Of a stretch of DNA of 60,716 bases, positions 1-9,182 are shown piece by piece. Under the pieces are notes generated by a model, which was given only the letters and a program-made list of their open reading frames with translations, was not told the DNA's origin and searched no databases. The position numbers and the translations under genes are program-made. Each line of letters opens with the position of its first letter. The first letter of the stretch is position 1. The stretch spans positions 1 through 60,716 of the forward strand of contig SVEI01000010.1 of assembly GCA_015057445.1 (NCBI GenBank), written 5' to 3'. Source of the DNA: Lachnospiraceae bacterium. GTDB lineage: Bacteria; Bacillota; Clostridia; Lachnospirales; Lachnospiraceae.

Positions 1-2
1 GA

Positions 3-2360
3 AATAAAATTAATTGCTCCGGATGTACCTGTGGAGAATACAGTAGCAGTACAGCAACTCTCAGCTTAAGCTCTGATGAGCCTATATATTATACAGGTGA
101 AGAAATAAAACCTGCTGTAACCGTAAGTTATCCTGATGACTGGGTCGGAGATGAGATAGAGCCAAGCGAAAATAATTGTACCTATTCATTTAATATCAAT
201 GCAGGAACAGCAACCTGTACATTTAGATATGCAGAAGGTGTTGAGGCAAGTCTTGATTTTACCATTGAAAAGGTAGACTCTGTAATTTCAGCAGCTCCGA
301 CATCTATTGCAGAACTTGTATATGACGGAACTGCACATAACCTTATAAATGAAGGTACAGCAACAGGCGGTGAAATGCAGTATAGCCTTGATGGAACAAA
401 CTATTCATCTGAAATTCCAACAGGAACAGACGCAAAGACCTACACAGTATGGTATAAGGTAGTCGGTGACAAAAACCATAACGATACGGAACCTAAAAAG
501 GTTGAGGTAACGATTGCTCCAAAAACTGTTGAAATCAGTTCTGTTACTGCAATTAATAGAGCGTTTGACGGAACAAATACAGTTGAGATTTCAGAGGTAA
601 TTATTGAGGGTATATTAGATGAAGATGAAGATAAGGTATCAGTAAGTGCTACTGCAGCAATTGATAGTATAAATGCTGGTGAATACATTATTGTTGACTT
701 GTCAAACATCACATTGACAGGAAGTGCGAATTATTCCATTGCAGCAAGTGTCGAAAATGTTCCATTAACAACCGCTGTTACTATCAGCAAAGCAGATGCC
801 CCTACCTTGCCAAGTGGAAGCAAAGCATATGTGTACAGCATAGGCTATGAAGGTGAGAGTGTAAGTATTACCGGACTTCCGACTAATTGTGGCGAAGTGG
901 GATATTCTTTACTTAGTGTATCAAGCGATATGTTTGAGAATTTGTCAGTAGATTCAAGAAGCGGAAAGATTACCTATGATGTAAAAGCATTGGATAACTA
1001 TACGGAAGATTTACAAGGAACTATTTCTGTTAACGTTATGATGGAAAATTATAAAACAGCAATCTATACGCTTACTATTACAAGAACAGAAAAGATTCCG
1101 CAGAATATCAGTGCAGAGGATATTACTCTTACCTATGGTGATGCAGATGCCACAATTTCCGTAACAGGAGCAAAAACCGGACTTACTTACGAGGTAATAA
1201 GTGATTCAAATGATAACGGCGATGTGGTAACGGTAGATGCAAATGGTAAGGTAAGTATAGAAAATGCAGGAACAGCGATAATCAAAATTACGGCAGTAGC
1301 GTCTGATACTTATGCAGAATCAGAGTGTGAAATAAGAGTGACTGTAAATAAACGTCCTGTAAATATTAAGGCAGAAAACTATACTGTGAAAAAGGGAGAT
1401 AAACTACCTGTTTTTGAATATAATGTAACAGGTCTGGTTAATGATGATACACTTTCGATTATGGTAAGTATAGCTTGTACAGCATTGGATACCAATACAG
1501 TAGGAAAGTACGATATTACTGTTTCTGGTGTTTCAAGTGAAGGAAACTACACATATGTTTATACAAATGGTGTGTTAGAGGTGCTTGCAGAAGATGAGGC
1601 TCCATTTATCATGGGCGATGATGGTAAAATGGGTTGGGATGCTATCAGTGATGAAATAGCAGACGCAGAGACTGGCGATGAGGTAGTAGTGGATATGAAC
1701 GGTGCAACTGTTGTACCGGGAGATATTATCGAAGAAGCAAGAGATAAGGGCATTACAATTACCTTTGAGGTTGATGAGGATGTAAGCTGGACTATCGATG
1801 GCGGAACAGTAACTGACGGTGACATAGGAGATATCAATTTTGGCACAACAATTGAGTCAGAGGATAATCCTCTTAATAATATTCCGGTAGATGTTATTAA
1901 CGGAGTAACCGGAGAAAAAGAAACTATTGAAGTGAACCTTACATATTCCGGAAACTTTGGTTTTGCTGCTGTGCTTAAAGCGAACCTTGGAAACGATAAT
2001 GCTGGTTATTATGCAAATTTGTATTATTATAATCCTACAACAGGCAAGCTTGAATACTTGTGTGCAGATGTGATAGCTTCAAATGGTGAGGCAGAACTGA
2101 GTTTTACCCATGCATCAGATTATTTGATTGTCATTGATGATGAAGACCTTGGTAAAGCACCAGATGATGATGCTGATGATAATGATGATGATGATGATGA
2201 TGACAATACTACAGAGGATAAATACGACGGAAAAGATGAAGTTCCGGATACCGGAGATGATGGAACATTCTATTTGTGGGTGCTTATGCTTTGTGCGTTG
2301 ATTGGTATGGCTGGAGTGACCTACTACGAGAAATTACTTGGGAAAAATCAAGTATTCTGA
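3..2360 (+). CDS. Cell-wall-anchored surface protein with repeated MBG/YDG-type Ig-like domains, C-terminal part
   Basis: The frame is already open at the window edge, so the true start lies upstream; 785 residues are visible. They are Thr/Ser/Val-rich beta-sandwich repeats with phrases such as VYDGTAHNL, AFDGTNTVEIS and NYTVKKGDKLPVFEYNVTG, typical of the MBG/YDG repeats of secreted adhesins. An Asp-rich linker (about residues 719-740) precedes a sorting-type signal: VPDTGD, in the place of LPXTG, then one hydrophobic span and a short tail. Such proteins are normally exported and fixed to peptidoglycan by sortase. Oddity: the last codons (KLLGKNQVF) are read out of frame from integrase DNA, so the native positively charged tail has been replaced. 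Function beyond surface display is not visible. Confidence 0.8.
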   Translation, partial: NKINCSGCTCGEYSSSTATLSLSSDEPIYYTGEEIKPAVTVSYPDDWVGDEIEPSENNCTYSFNINAGTATCTFRYAEGVEASLDFTIEKVDSVISAAPTSIAELVYDGTAHNLINEGTATGGEMQYSLDGTNYSSEIPTGTDAKTYTVWYKVVGDKNHNDTEPKKVEVTIAPKTVEISSVTAINRAFDGTNTVEISEVIIEGILDEDEDKVSVSATAAIDSINAGEYIIVDLSNITLTGSANYSIAASVENVPLTTAVTISKADAPTLPSGSKAYVYSIGYEGESVSITGLPTNCGEVGYSLLSVSSDMFENLSVDSRSGKITYDVKALDNYTEDLQGTISVNVMMENYKTAIYTLTITRTEKIPQNISAEDITLTYGDADATISVTGAKTGLTYEVISDSNDNGDVVTVDANGKVSIENAGTAIIKITAVASDTYAESECEIRVTVNKRPVNIKAENYTVKKGDKLPVFEYNVTGLVNDDTLSIMVSIACTALDTNTVGKYDITVSGVSSEGNYTYVYTNGVLEVLAEDEAPFIMGDDGKMGWDAISDEIADAETGDEVVVDMNGATVVPGDIIEEARDKGITITFEVDEDVSWTIDGGTVTDGDIGDINFGTTIESEDNPLNNIPVDVINGVTGEKETIEVNLTYSGNFGFAAVLKANLGNDNAGYYANLYYYNPTTGKLEYLCADVIASNGEAELSFTHASDYLIVIDDEDLGKAPDDDADDNDDDDDDDNTTEDKYDGKDEVPDTGDDGTFYLWVLMLCALIGMAGVTYYEKLLGKNQVF

Positions 2361-2913
2361 TGTTAAGAGCTTTTATAACTCCTTAATTAAGGAAAAAGGT
2401 TTTAAACCTAATTCAATGGAGATAATCAACACAATTTTACACCCTGTTTTTACCCTTGCTGTGCGTGATGGCTATATAAGAAATAACCCTACTGATGGAG
2501 CTATGGCAGGAATTAAAAAGAGCCATAATTGGGAGAAACCTAAAAGACATGCTTTAACCATAGAAGAACAAACAGCATTTATAGATTATGTTGATAAATC
2601 GCCTATATATAATCATTGGTTGCCTATATTTACTGTTTTGCTAGGTACAGGCTGCAGAGTAGGAGAAATTATAGGTTTGACATGGAATGATATTGATTTT
2701 GAAAATGGTATAATATCCATTAACCATAATTTGATTTATAGGCAGCAGGACAATGGAGCTTGTGAATTTCATATTACTACACCTAAAACAAGTGTAGGAA
2801 CTAGAATTATACCTATGTTATCAGAGGTTAGAAAAGCCTTGTTACAGGAAAGAAAAAAGCAAATGTGGTTATTTTCTTTTATACAAAATTATACTAATTT
2901 TTATACTAAATGA
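2338..2913 (+). pseudogene. Tyrosine recombinase (Tn916-type integrase) fragment, truncated at both ends
   Basis: The frame can be read from a TTG at 2338 with no ribosome binding site. It resembles the middle of conjugative-transposon integrases: IKYSDVKSFY, TLAVRDGYIRNNPTDGAM, then the start of the catalytic domain with LLGTGCRVGEIIGLTWNDI, which carries the first catalytic Arg. The N-terminal arm-binding domain is missing. After KALLQERKKQ the sequence turns into an unrelated tail and stops, so the HxxR and Tyr active-site parts are gone and the protein cannot recombine DNA. The 5' end overlaps the surface-protein gene by 23 bp in another frame. It is best read as the scar of a lost integrative element. 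Confidence 0.85.
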
Positions 2914-3106
2914 AAAACACTAGATAAAATGTGATGAAACAAAAACAAGTAGATAATGCCCTATAATGCTTGAAAACAAAGCACAGTTGATATAAGATAA
3001 ACATTGATGATATACCACCTAATCTAATCCCGACGATGAAGTCATTAGACAAATAAAGCTAGTAAAATCAAAGGTATCAGAGATTTTTAATAATTTTGCA
3101 TTATTT

Positions 3107-3150
3107 AAGGACAATTTTCTAAAAGAAATCTTAGAAGGTTGTCCTTTTTT
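3107..3150 (+). terminator. Possible terminator hairpin with T-run
   Basis: AAGGACAA at 3107-3114 pairs perfectly with TTGTCCTT at 3139-3146, and TTCTAA pairs with TTAGAA inside it; TTTTTT follows. The hairpin lies within the unassigned open frame, so it is either a terminator or a coincidence of a decayed gene. Confidence 0.4.
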
Positions 3151-3227
3151 GTTATGGGATAAGGATACACATAGGAAATTCTATTATGTGGAAAAATATG
3201 TGAAGGAGATTTATGATATAAACTCAT

Positions 3228-3347
3228 GACGGAAAAATGCAACCAGTCACAAAAATCTTCCCTGAAATTAGAGAGAAGTGTTGAGGAATATAAAATAATA
3301 TGATATTATAGGACAGAAAAATGCAACCAGTCACAAAAATCTTCCCT
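3228..3347 (+). repeat. Two 36-bp direct repeats upstream of the ATPase gene
   Basis: The block at 3228-3263 recurs at 3312-3347, 84 bp later. The two copies differ at one of 36 positions, and the core reads AATGCAACCAGTCACAAAAA. The second copy ends 16 bp before the start codon of the ATPase gene. The pair could be an operator, a duplicated end of a lost element, or a simple duplication; with only two copies there is no CRISPR array. Confidence 0.7.
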
Positions 3348-3363
3348 AAAGGAGTGCGTAGAT

Positions 3364-4659
3364 ATGGAGATTAAACGAGAGTATTATTTAGACAAACTGA
3401 TAAAAAGACAAAATAACGGATTGATAAAGGTTATAACAGGTATTAGAAGATGTGGCAAATCTTATCTGTTAAATACGTTGTTTTATAATTATTTGCTAGA
3501 AAGTGGCATTGATAAAGAACATATCATTCGTTTTGCGTTTGATTCCGCAGAGGATCTTCACTGTATTGGTGAAAGTCTTATTAGCGTTGAGAAAGAAAAA
3601 CGAGGCGTGAATCCAGAATTATTTATGGAGTATATTCGCTCTCAAACATCTGATGAAGGGAAATACTATTTGCTTTTAGATGAGGTACAGTTGCTCGATT
3701 GTTTTGAATCTGTTCTGAATGGGTACCTACGTAAGGATAATATGGATGTATATGTTACTGGAAGTAATGCAAAGTTTTTGTCCAAGGATATTATAACTGA
3801 GTTTGCTGGACGTGGCGACGAAATTCATATGTATCCATTAAGCTTCGCAGAGTTTATGTCTGTATATAAGGGAGATAAGTACCAAGGGTTGTCAGAGTAC
3901 ATGCTTTATGGTGGAATACCGCTTGTGGTTCTACGAGAAGATGCAAATGAAAAAGCTACCGCTTTGCAGAAGCTGTTTGATGAAATCTATATTACAGATA
4001 TATTTAAGAGAAATAGAGTAAAGAATCAAGGGGAGCTAGAAGATTTGCTAAATATACTTTCTTCAGCAATAGGTTCGCTTACTAATCCAGAGAAATTAAA
4101 AAATACATTCAAAACTGTCAAGAAATCAAGTATTACTGCAAAGACCATCAAGAAATATTTAGATTTCTTTGAGGATTCTTTTTTGATAGAGTCTGCACAG
4201 AGATATGATATTAAGGGTAAGGCTTATATCGAAACCCCCAAGAAATATTATTTTTCGGATTTGGGACTTCGCAATGCCAGGATAAATTTTCGACAGTTTG
4301 AGCAAACACATTCTATGGAGAATGTAATCTATAATGAACTTCGTATGCGTGGATATAGTGTAGATGTAGGTGTGGTGCCAATTGCGGAGAAGGACAAAGA
4401 TGGAAAAGTGGTTCGAAAAGCGTTGGAAGTAGATTTTGTTTGTAATCTTGGATCTGCAAGATATTATATTCAATCTGCGTATTCTATTCCGGATGAAGAA
4501 AAGAGAAATCAAGAGATACGCCCGTTTAGAAAAATAGATGATTCTTTCAAGAAAATTATAGTGACAAAAGATATAGTTCCAACGCATTATGATGAGAATG
4601 GAATTATGACTGTGAATATTTATGAGTTTTTGCTTAATCCGAGAAGTATAGAAGGTTAA
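3364..4659 (+). CDS. AAA_14/DUF4143 family ATPase
   Basis: 431 residues. The N-terminal AAA-like domain has Walker A GIRRCGKS at residues 26-33 and Walker B LLLDE at 103-107, followed by a sensor-like VTGSNAKFLS. The C-terminal part (YGGIPLVVL, YFSDLGLRNARINF, EVDFVCN) matches DUF4143, a domain with a PD-(D/E)xK nuclease-like core. Clostridia and Bacteroidetes carry many such proteins as lone genes; their role is poorly known and possibly tied to conflict systems. Translation starts at the ATG at 3364, after the GGAG at 3351-3354. It stands alone, between an integrase scar and a metabolic gene, which fits an accessory gene. Confidence 0.85.
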   Translation: MEIKREYYLDKLIKRQNNGLIKVITGIRRCGKSYLLNTLFYNYLLESGIDKEHIIRFAFDSAEDLHCIGESLISVEKEKRGVNPELFMEYIRSQTSDEGKYYLLLDEVQLLDCFESVLNGYLRKDNMDVYVTGSNAKFLSKDIITEFAGRGDEIHMYPLSFAEFMSVYKGDKYQGLSEYMLYGGIPLVVLREDANEKATALQKLFDEIYITDIFKRNRVKNQGELEDLLNILSSAIGSLTNPEKLKNTFKTVKKSSITAKTIKKYLDFFEDSFLIESAQRYDIKGKAYIETPKKYYFSDLGLRNARINFRQFEQTHSMENVIYNELRMRGYSVDVGVVPIAEKDKDGKVVRKALEVDFVCNLGSARYYIQSAYSIPDEEKRNQEIRPFRKIDDSFKKIIVTKDIVPTHYDENGIMTVNIYEFLLNPRSIEG

Positions 4660-4701
4660 CAAGAAGGATTAATATGAGAGGATAATAGGAGGGAAAAGAT
4701 T

Positions 4702-5514
4702 ATGCACTACAAAGTTTACGATATGACAGTTGAAGGAAGTGTGGGAGAGCCAACGCTCACCACATACATACTAGAGGCGTCCCCTGCCCTTAAAATATCA
4801 GAACGTCCAATGATTATAATTTGCCCTGGTGGTGGTTACGAACATGTATCAGATAGAGAAGGCGAGATACTTGCTATGCAGTTTTTGGCGGCGGGATTTC
4901 ATGCGGCGGTATTAAGATATTCTGCGGCTCCAGCAGTATACCCTACTCAATTAAAGGAGCTTGCCAAGGCAGTCAATTTAGTTAGAAGTATGTGCGAAGA
5001 ATGGCATATAATTAAGGATAAAATAATTATACAGGGTTCGTCTGCAGGTGGACATTTGGCAGCTTCTTATGGTTGCTTGTGGAAAAATGAAGAGTTGATA
5101 GGTGATTTATCAGACCATGAGATAGAAATATTAAGACCTAATGGGTTAATTCTAAGTTATCCTGTAATTACATCTGGTGAGTATGCCCATGAAGGATCTT
5201 TTAGAGCGTTACTGGGGGATAAGTATGAATTACTTAAGGATAGTTTGTCATTAGAGAATCTTGTAAATGTGGATACACCTAAAGCATTTTTGTGGCATAC
5301 TTTTGCTGATGATGCAGTACCTGTGGAGAACACGATGTTGTTTATGCAGGCGCTGAAGAAAAAAGATATACCATTTGAATGTCATATCTATCCGAAGGGG
5401 ATACATGGGTTATCCCTTGGAAATGAACTTACTCTTGGAGTTACAGGAAGTGAGCTTCAGCCTGAGGTTTGTACATGGATTGAACTGGCGAAAACATTTA
5501 TAAATAACATGTAA
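4702..5514 (+). CDS. Alpha/beta hydrolase, acetyl-xylan-esterase-like (BD-FAE/COG0657 type)
   Basis: 270 residues with no signal peptide, hence probably cytoplasmic. The oxyanion region is CPGGGYEHVS (residues 41-50), the nucleophile elbow is GSSAGG with Ser114, the acid is probably in FADDAVP and the catalytic His in GIHGLSLG. This arrangement is that of small carbohydrate esterases that remove acetyl or feruloyl groups from plant polysaccharide fragments taken up by gut or rumen Firmicutes. The start at 4702 follows a strong AGGAGGG. It lies 42 bp after the ATPase gene, but nothing else suggests a joint role. The substrate is inferred only. Confidence 0.8.
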   Translation: MHYKVYDMTVEGSVGEPTLTTYILEASPALKISERPMIIICPGGGYEHVSDREGEILAMQFLAAGFHAAVLRYSAAPAVYPTQLKELAKAVNLVRSMCEEWHIIKDKIIIQGSSAGGHLAASYGCLWKNEELIGDLSDHEIEILRPNGLILSYPVITSGEYAHEGSFRALLGDKYELLKDSLSLENLVNVDTPKAFLWHTFADDAVPVENTMLFMQALKKKDIPFECHIYPKGIHGLSLGNELTLGVTGSELQPEVCTWIELAKTFINNM

Positions 5515-5558
5515 AACTGAAACACAATGTGCGAAGAAACCGCAATAATAGAATTTAT

Positions 5559-5588
5559 TTGACAAAAAATACAAAAGAGTAATATTAT
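5559..5588 (+). promoter_or_regulatory. Sigma-A type promoter before the EAL gene
   Basis: TTGACA at 5559-5564, an 18-bp spacer and TATTAT at 5583-5588. It lies 58 bp ahead of the GTG start of the downstream c-di-GMP phosphodiesterase. Confidence 0.6.
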
Positions 5589-5646
5589 AAAAGTTGGAGA
5601 AATAATTGGGTATGGGGAATATTTTAATTATTTCGGAGGAAAAGCT

Positions 5647-7323
5647 GTGGAATATGCATTGTACAGTAAAAATTTAAGAAAGTTCTATGAGTATTTTGAG
5701 GAAGATGTAACAACAGCTAAGGAATGCGCCGAAAGATTAGGGGTAGCAATTCCTTCTATTGCTGATGAACTTCATTTGGGAAGATTTGACATATGCCTTA
5801 ATGCACCTGTTAGTTTGCAGGAATCAAAGGGCGTATTTGTTGATAATGCAATTTATACTAACCCAAATGGACACGAACCACAATCTTTACAAAGTCATTT
5901 TGAAACTGGAGATCATGGAAAGGTGATAATTCGTGCTTATCCGGTAAAAGGGCACACTTGGAATGAGGAAGAGATGGAAGCTGTAAAAATTTTTTCCTTA
6001 AATGTATTCTTTATGTGTGGTCGTGCTAGACTTATTGAAATGATGGAATCTAGTATTGTTACAGATAATAGCACAGGAGTTTGTAATCAGTCGGGATTCA
6101 TAAGATACGCTTGTGAGCTTATGGCAAAGACTGGCTTGCAGGATTATCATAGCTTAAGATTTAATATTAAGAATTTTAGGATTGTGGCTAAGCGAATAAA
6201 AAATGGTCGCGTTCCTGAAGTATTTAGAGCGTATGGAAAAGTAATTGACCGCTTTTTGGGGAACAAAGGAAAGATTGCCACTTTGGGTGGAGATAACTTT
6301 GTTGCTTTAGTCAAGGATGAAATTGTAGATGAATTTTTAGATTTCTTAGGGGCGGTTCCGGTTGGTCTTACAGATACAGAAGAGCCTATTATTCTTAGCG
6401 CTAGAGTTGGTGTATATGACAATAAGCTCGGGGACAATATTTCGGCTATTATGGATTACATAGATGTTGCGGTGGCAACTGCCAAGAACACCAATCAAGA
6501 TGTTGTATATTTTAAGCCGGAGATGTTGGAGAAAGTTTTGCACAATAAGGCCGTTATGGCATCATTTCCAGATGCCTTAGCTAACAAAGAATTTGTTGTG
6601 TACTATCAACCTAAAGTAAGTGTTCGAGAAGAAGAACTGTGTGGTTGTGAAGCTTTAGTCAGATGGTTGCAAAATGGAGAAATAGTGCCACCTATGGAGT
6701 TTATTCCTGTGCTAGAGGAAAATGGTGCTGTTTGTGATTTGGATTTTTACGTTCTAGAAACTGTATGCGAGACAATAGATGATTGGACTAAAAGAGAGAT
6801 TAAACCTGTAAAGGTATCGGTGAATTTTTCAAAGCAACACCTAAAAAACAGAGGCGTTGCCGACAGAATTATCGCTATCATTGACAAGTATGGGGTTGAA
6901 CATTCTCTAATAGAGATAGAGCTTACAGAGATGTCAGGTTACGAGGATTTTGATAATTTGGGGGCATTTGTCAATAAGATGAGAACATCTGGGATAGGTA
7001 TTTCCATAGATGATTTTGGAACAGGATACTCTTCTTTGAATATGCTTACAGAACTTGATGTTGATGTGGTAAAATTGGATCGCTCTTTAACTAAGTGCGT
7101 TGAATCTGAATATAGTAAGACAAAATTGTTGCTTCTTAATATAGTTGATATGGTACATAAGCTTAATTATAAGGCGTTGGCTGAAGGTGTTGAAACTGAT
7201 GAACAACTTAGATTCTTGAGAAATATAGGTTGTTCTATGGTACAGGGCTTTTTATATGATATGCCTATGCCTAAGAGTGAATTTGAAAAGCGACTTACAG
7301 GCCAGATTACATATAAGGGATAA
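5647..7323 (+). CDS. Cyclic-di-GMP phosphodiesterase: degenerate GGDEF plus intact EAL domain
   Basis: 558 residues, cytoplasmic. After about 130 residues of unknown sensory sequence comes a GGDEF-fold domain whose signature reads LGGDNF (near residue 213) instead of GGDEF, so cyclase activity is unlikely. The EAL domain follows: YYQPKVSV, EALVRW near 335, IEIELTEM, DDFGTGYSS near 455, KLDRSL and ALAEGVET. All metal-binding and catalytic signatures that I can check are present, so it should hydrolyse c-di-GMP to pGpG, and the dead GGDEF may sense GTP. The start is GTG at 5647 after CGGAGGA. The opposing cyclase of the window is encoded at 13844-16162. Confidence 0.88.
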   Translation: MEYALYSKNLRKFYEYFEEDVTTAKECAERLGVAIPSIADELHLGRFDICLNAPVSLQESKGVFVDNAIYTNPNGHEPQSLQSHFETGDHGKVIIRAYPVKGHTWNEEEMEAVKIFSLNVFFMCGRARLIEMMESSIVTDNSTGVCNQSGFIRYACELMAKTGLQDYHSLRFNIKNFRIVAKRIKNGRVPEVFRAYGKVIDRFLGNKGKIATLGGDNFVALVKDEIVDEFLDFLGAVPVGLTDTEEPIILSARVGVYDNKLGDNISAIMDYIDVAVATAKNTNQDVVYFKPEMLEKVLHNKAVMASFPDALANKEFVVYYQPKVSVREEELCGCEALVRWLQNGEIVPPMEFIPVLEENGAVCDLDFYVLETVCETIDDWTKREIKPVKVSVNFSKQHLKNRGVADRIIAIIDKYGVEHSLIEIELTEMSGYEDFDNLGAFVNKMRTSGIGISIDDFGTGYSSLNMLTELDVDVVKLDRSLTKCVESEYSKTKLLLLNIVDMVHKLNYKALAEGVETDEQLRFLRNIGCSMVQGFLYDMPMPKSEFEKRLTGQITYKG

Positions 7324-7350
7324 GAATACCACATAAATGGGGAGAATGTT

Positions 7351-8085
7351 ATGGAATTAAAATTAAAAAGTGATGAACAGGAAAAGAAGGTTCAAAAGAA
7401 CCACATAGCATTAAGTGATGATTATATTGCAGGAGTGGAGTCGAATAACAGTGGTAGTATGTCAGGAAGTTCATACACAAACAATCCTGTAAGGATATCT
7501 TCTACTGCAGTAGTTCCAACTCAGACAACAAAGAATAGTTTTGATGTTATGGGGATTATAAAGTGGATTATTATTGCAATTATAGTTGTTGTGGGTGTTA
7601 AAGCTGTATCGGGAATTATAAAGCCAAAAGTTACAGATGTGACAAGCTACAAGGATATGGATGCATCTATGCTTCAAGAAAAGCTTGATGTCACCTTTGA
7701 ATCAAATTGCGATATGGATAAGCAGATAACACACTATTCTAATGGTACTGTTACTGTAGACGGTGATGGTGAGATTGGTGTGGTGTATATTGATGGCAAG
7801 CAAAAAGGAATTCATGTTAATGACAAAAAGTATAGTATGTACGGAGTATCTATAGGTGATGGAGAGTATAAAATTGATGATGTATTAACCTATGAATATG
7901 AGGAATGCTTTAACGTGTTAGATGATATGGCAGGTGGGAAATCCACAGCATCATTCTATTATAATACAAAGAATAATGATTGTCTGGTATTGATTATAAA
8001 TGATAACAGTGCAAGGGTGGTTGCCATTACATACTTTAATGATTACAAATTAATCAGTAAAAATCTTAGTGGTTTAGATGAATAG
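7351..8085 (+). CDS. Membrane-anchored protein of unknown function
   Basis: 244 residues. A polar N-terminus of about 65 residues, rich in Ser, Asn and Thr, is followed by one transmembrane helix (about residues 67-87, IIKWIIIAIIVVVGVKAV). The remaining 155 residues are mixed alpha/beta and probably lie outside the cell, given the lysines on both sides of an uncleaved anchor. It starts 27 bp after the EAL gene behind a GGGGAG and is probably co-transcribed with it. A terminator follows. I recognise no family. Confidence 0.7.
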   Translation: MELKLKSDEQEKKVQKNHIALSDDYIAGVESNNSGSMSGSSYTNNPVRISSTAVVPTQTTKNSFDVMGIIKWIIIAIIVVVGVKAVSGIIKPKVTDVTSYKDMDASMLQEKLDVTFESNCDMDKQITHYSNGTVTVDGDGEIGVVYIDGKQKGIHVNDKKYSMYGVSIGDGEYKIDDVLTYEYEECFNVLDDMAGGKSTASFYYNTKNNDCLVLIINDNSARVVAITYFNDYKLISKNLSGLDE

Positions 8086-8116
8086 TTAAAGCTTCTGCAT
8101 AAATGTATTAAAATAT

Positions 8117-8160
8117 AGCATAATTTCCTTGAATGAGAGCGGGAATTATGCTATTGTTTT
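8117..8160 (+). terminator. Rho-independent terminator after the EAL-membrane protein unit
   Basis: AGCATAATTTCC at 8117-8128 pairs with GGGAATTATGCT at 8141-8152 (one G-T pair), followed by ATTGTTTT. Confidence 0.75.
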
Positions 8161-8215
8161 ATCTAGTAAAGTAGATTCTTGTAGTATAGAATCGAATATA
8201 AGGGAGGATTTTATT

Positions 8216-9025
8216 ATGAATTGTTCAATATGTGGAACCCAGATTCCTATGGGACAACCTAATTGCCCAAATTGTGGTAATGTGGTTCAACCGATGGTAC
8301 AACCAATGCAACCAATGCAGCCAATGCAACCAATGCAACCAATGGGTGGATATCAGCAACCTGTTCAGCCAATGCAACCAATGGGTGGATATCAGCAACC
8401 AACTCAACCAACACAGCCAATGGGTGGATACCAGCAGGCAGCTCAGCCAACGCAGCCAATGGGTGGATACCAGCAGGCAGCTCAGCCAGTTGGAACTACA
8501 CCAAAGGCTAGCAATATGATGAATTTGGGTGGAATTGCAGGAATGATTGATGGCGGAATAATGAAGATAGTTGCTATGATTGGAGCCCTTCTTATTGCTA
8601 TCAGTCCACTTTTACCATGGTGTTCAGTTAAGATAGAATTCTGGGGATATGAGGAAAAAGAAGCAATCAACATGTTTGGCATTGCTAAGGGTGAAGAAGG
8701 TGTTAAGATTTTCATATTATTAGCATTGCTTTTGTTAGTAATAGGTGTACAATTTATACTTTGGGAGCTTACAGACAAACTTCCACAGATTGTTGGAATT
8801 AAAGCTAAGCTTGAGGCAGTTCCATTTTATGAGTTGATTAATCTTGGAGTTGTTTTATTGGTATTTATTGTTGCAATGACTAACGGAACTGTTAATGATG
8901 CTATAGACGCAGCAGATGCTTTAGGTAAGGGTTCTCATGGAATTGGACCAGTATTTTGTTTTATAGGTTTAATTCTTGCAGCAGCTCCAAGAGTTCTCAA
9001 GATGCTTAACATTAAGATAGGATAA
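8216..9025 (+). CDS. Zinc-ribbon membrane protein with QPM-repeat linker
   Basis: 269 residues from the ATG at 8216, chosen because AGGGAGG stands just before it; a longer frame from 8129 would run through the terminator hairpin. The N-terminus is a zinc ribbon, CSICG then NCPNCG, with four Cys. A low-complexity linker of QPM and GGYQQ repeats follows (about residues 25-90), then four hydrophobic spans (near IVAMIGALLIAISPLLPW, IFILLALLLLVIG, LGVVLLVFIVAM and FCFIGLILAAAP). This layout is common in Firmicute proteins with a double-Cys head and membrane tail of unknown role. The linker is encoded by tandem DNA repeats, so length variation between strains is likely. Confidence 0.8.
   Translation: MNCSICGTQIPMGQPNCPNCGNVVQPMVQPMQPMQPMQPMQPMGGYQQPVQPMQPMGGYQQPTQPTQPMGGYQQAAQPTQPMGGYQQAAQPVGTTPKASNMMNLGGIAGMIDGGIMKIVAMIGALLIAISPLLPWCSVKIEFWGYEEKEAINMFGIAKGEEGVKIFILLALLLLVIGVQFILWELTDKLPQIVGIKAKLEAVPFYELINLGVVLLVFIVAMTNGTVNDAIDAADALGKGSHGIGPVFCFIGLILAAAPRVLKMLNIKIG
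8289..8480 (+). repeat. In-frame tandem repeats encoding the QPM/GGYQQ linker
   Basis: Short units of the type CCAATGCAA, plus a larger unit around ATGGGTGGATATCAGCA that occurs four times, keep the reading frame. The 9-bp and larger units are classic substrates for replication slippage. Confidence 0.8.
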
Positions 9026-9050
9026 TAATTTGTTAATTTATGTGTAGATT

Positions 9051-9084
9051 AAAAGGGTGAAGAAGTAAGTTTCTTCACCCTTTT
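9051..9084 (+). terminator. Strong rho-independent terminator
   Basis: AAAAGGGTGAAGAA at 9051-9064 pairs with TTCTTCACCCTTTT at 9071-9084 around a short loop, followed by AATTTG. It closes the zinc-ribbon gene. Confidence 0.85.
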
Positions 9085-9182
9085 AATTTGAAAAGCTTGA
9101 TTTTTACACCAATATAGACTAAGATAACATAGGATGATTATTATAAATGGGGAACTATTCCCTTTTGTAAGGAGAAAGTGAA

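Larger units (their letters stand above)
2914..3363. other. Gene-poor scar between the integrase fragment and the ATPase gene
   Basis: This 450-base stretch holds no complete gene. One frame stays open from about 3023 to the stop at 3227-3229 (about 68 codons, including the phrase LLWDKDTHRKFYYVEKY) without a start or ribosome binding site. I do not recognise it, and it may be another decayed coding remnant. It also contains a hairpin at 3107-3146 and a pair of direct repeats, listed separately. Together with the integrase fragment it looks like debris of a mobile element. Confidence 0.5.

Noticed and set aside
1559-1846. Minus-strand frame within the surface protein
   Set aside because: Ser/Thr-rich antisense image of a repetitive gene, without a binding site or context.
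8129-8215. Upstream extension of the zinc-ribbon protein
   Set aside because: The extension would be translated from within a terminator hairpin and lacks a binding site; the ATG at 8216 has AGGGAGG.
8225-8519. Several frames on both strands through the QPM repeat region
   Set aside because: Low-complexity DNA keeps several frames open; only the zinc-ribbon frame has a binding site and a sensible protein.
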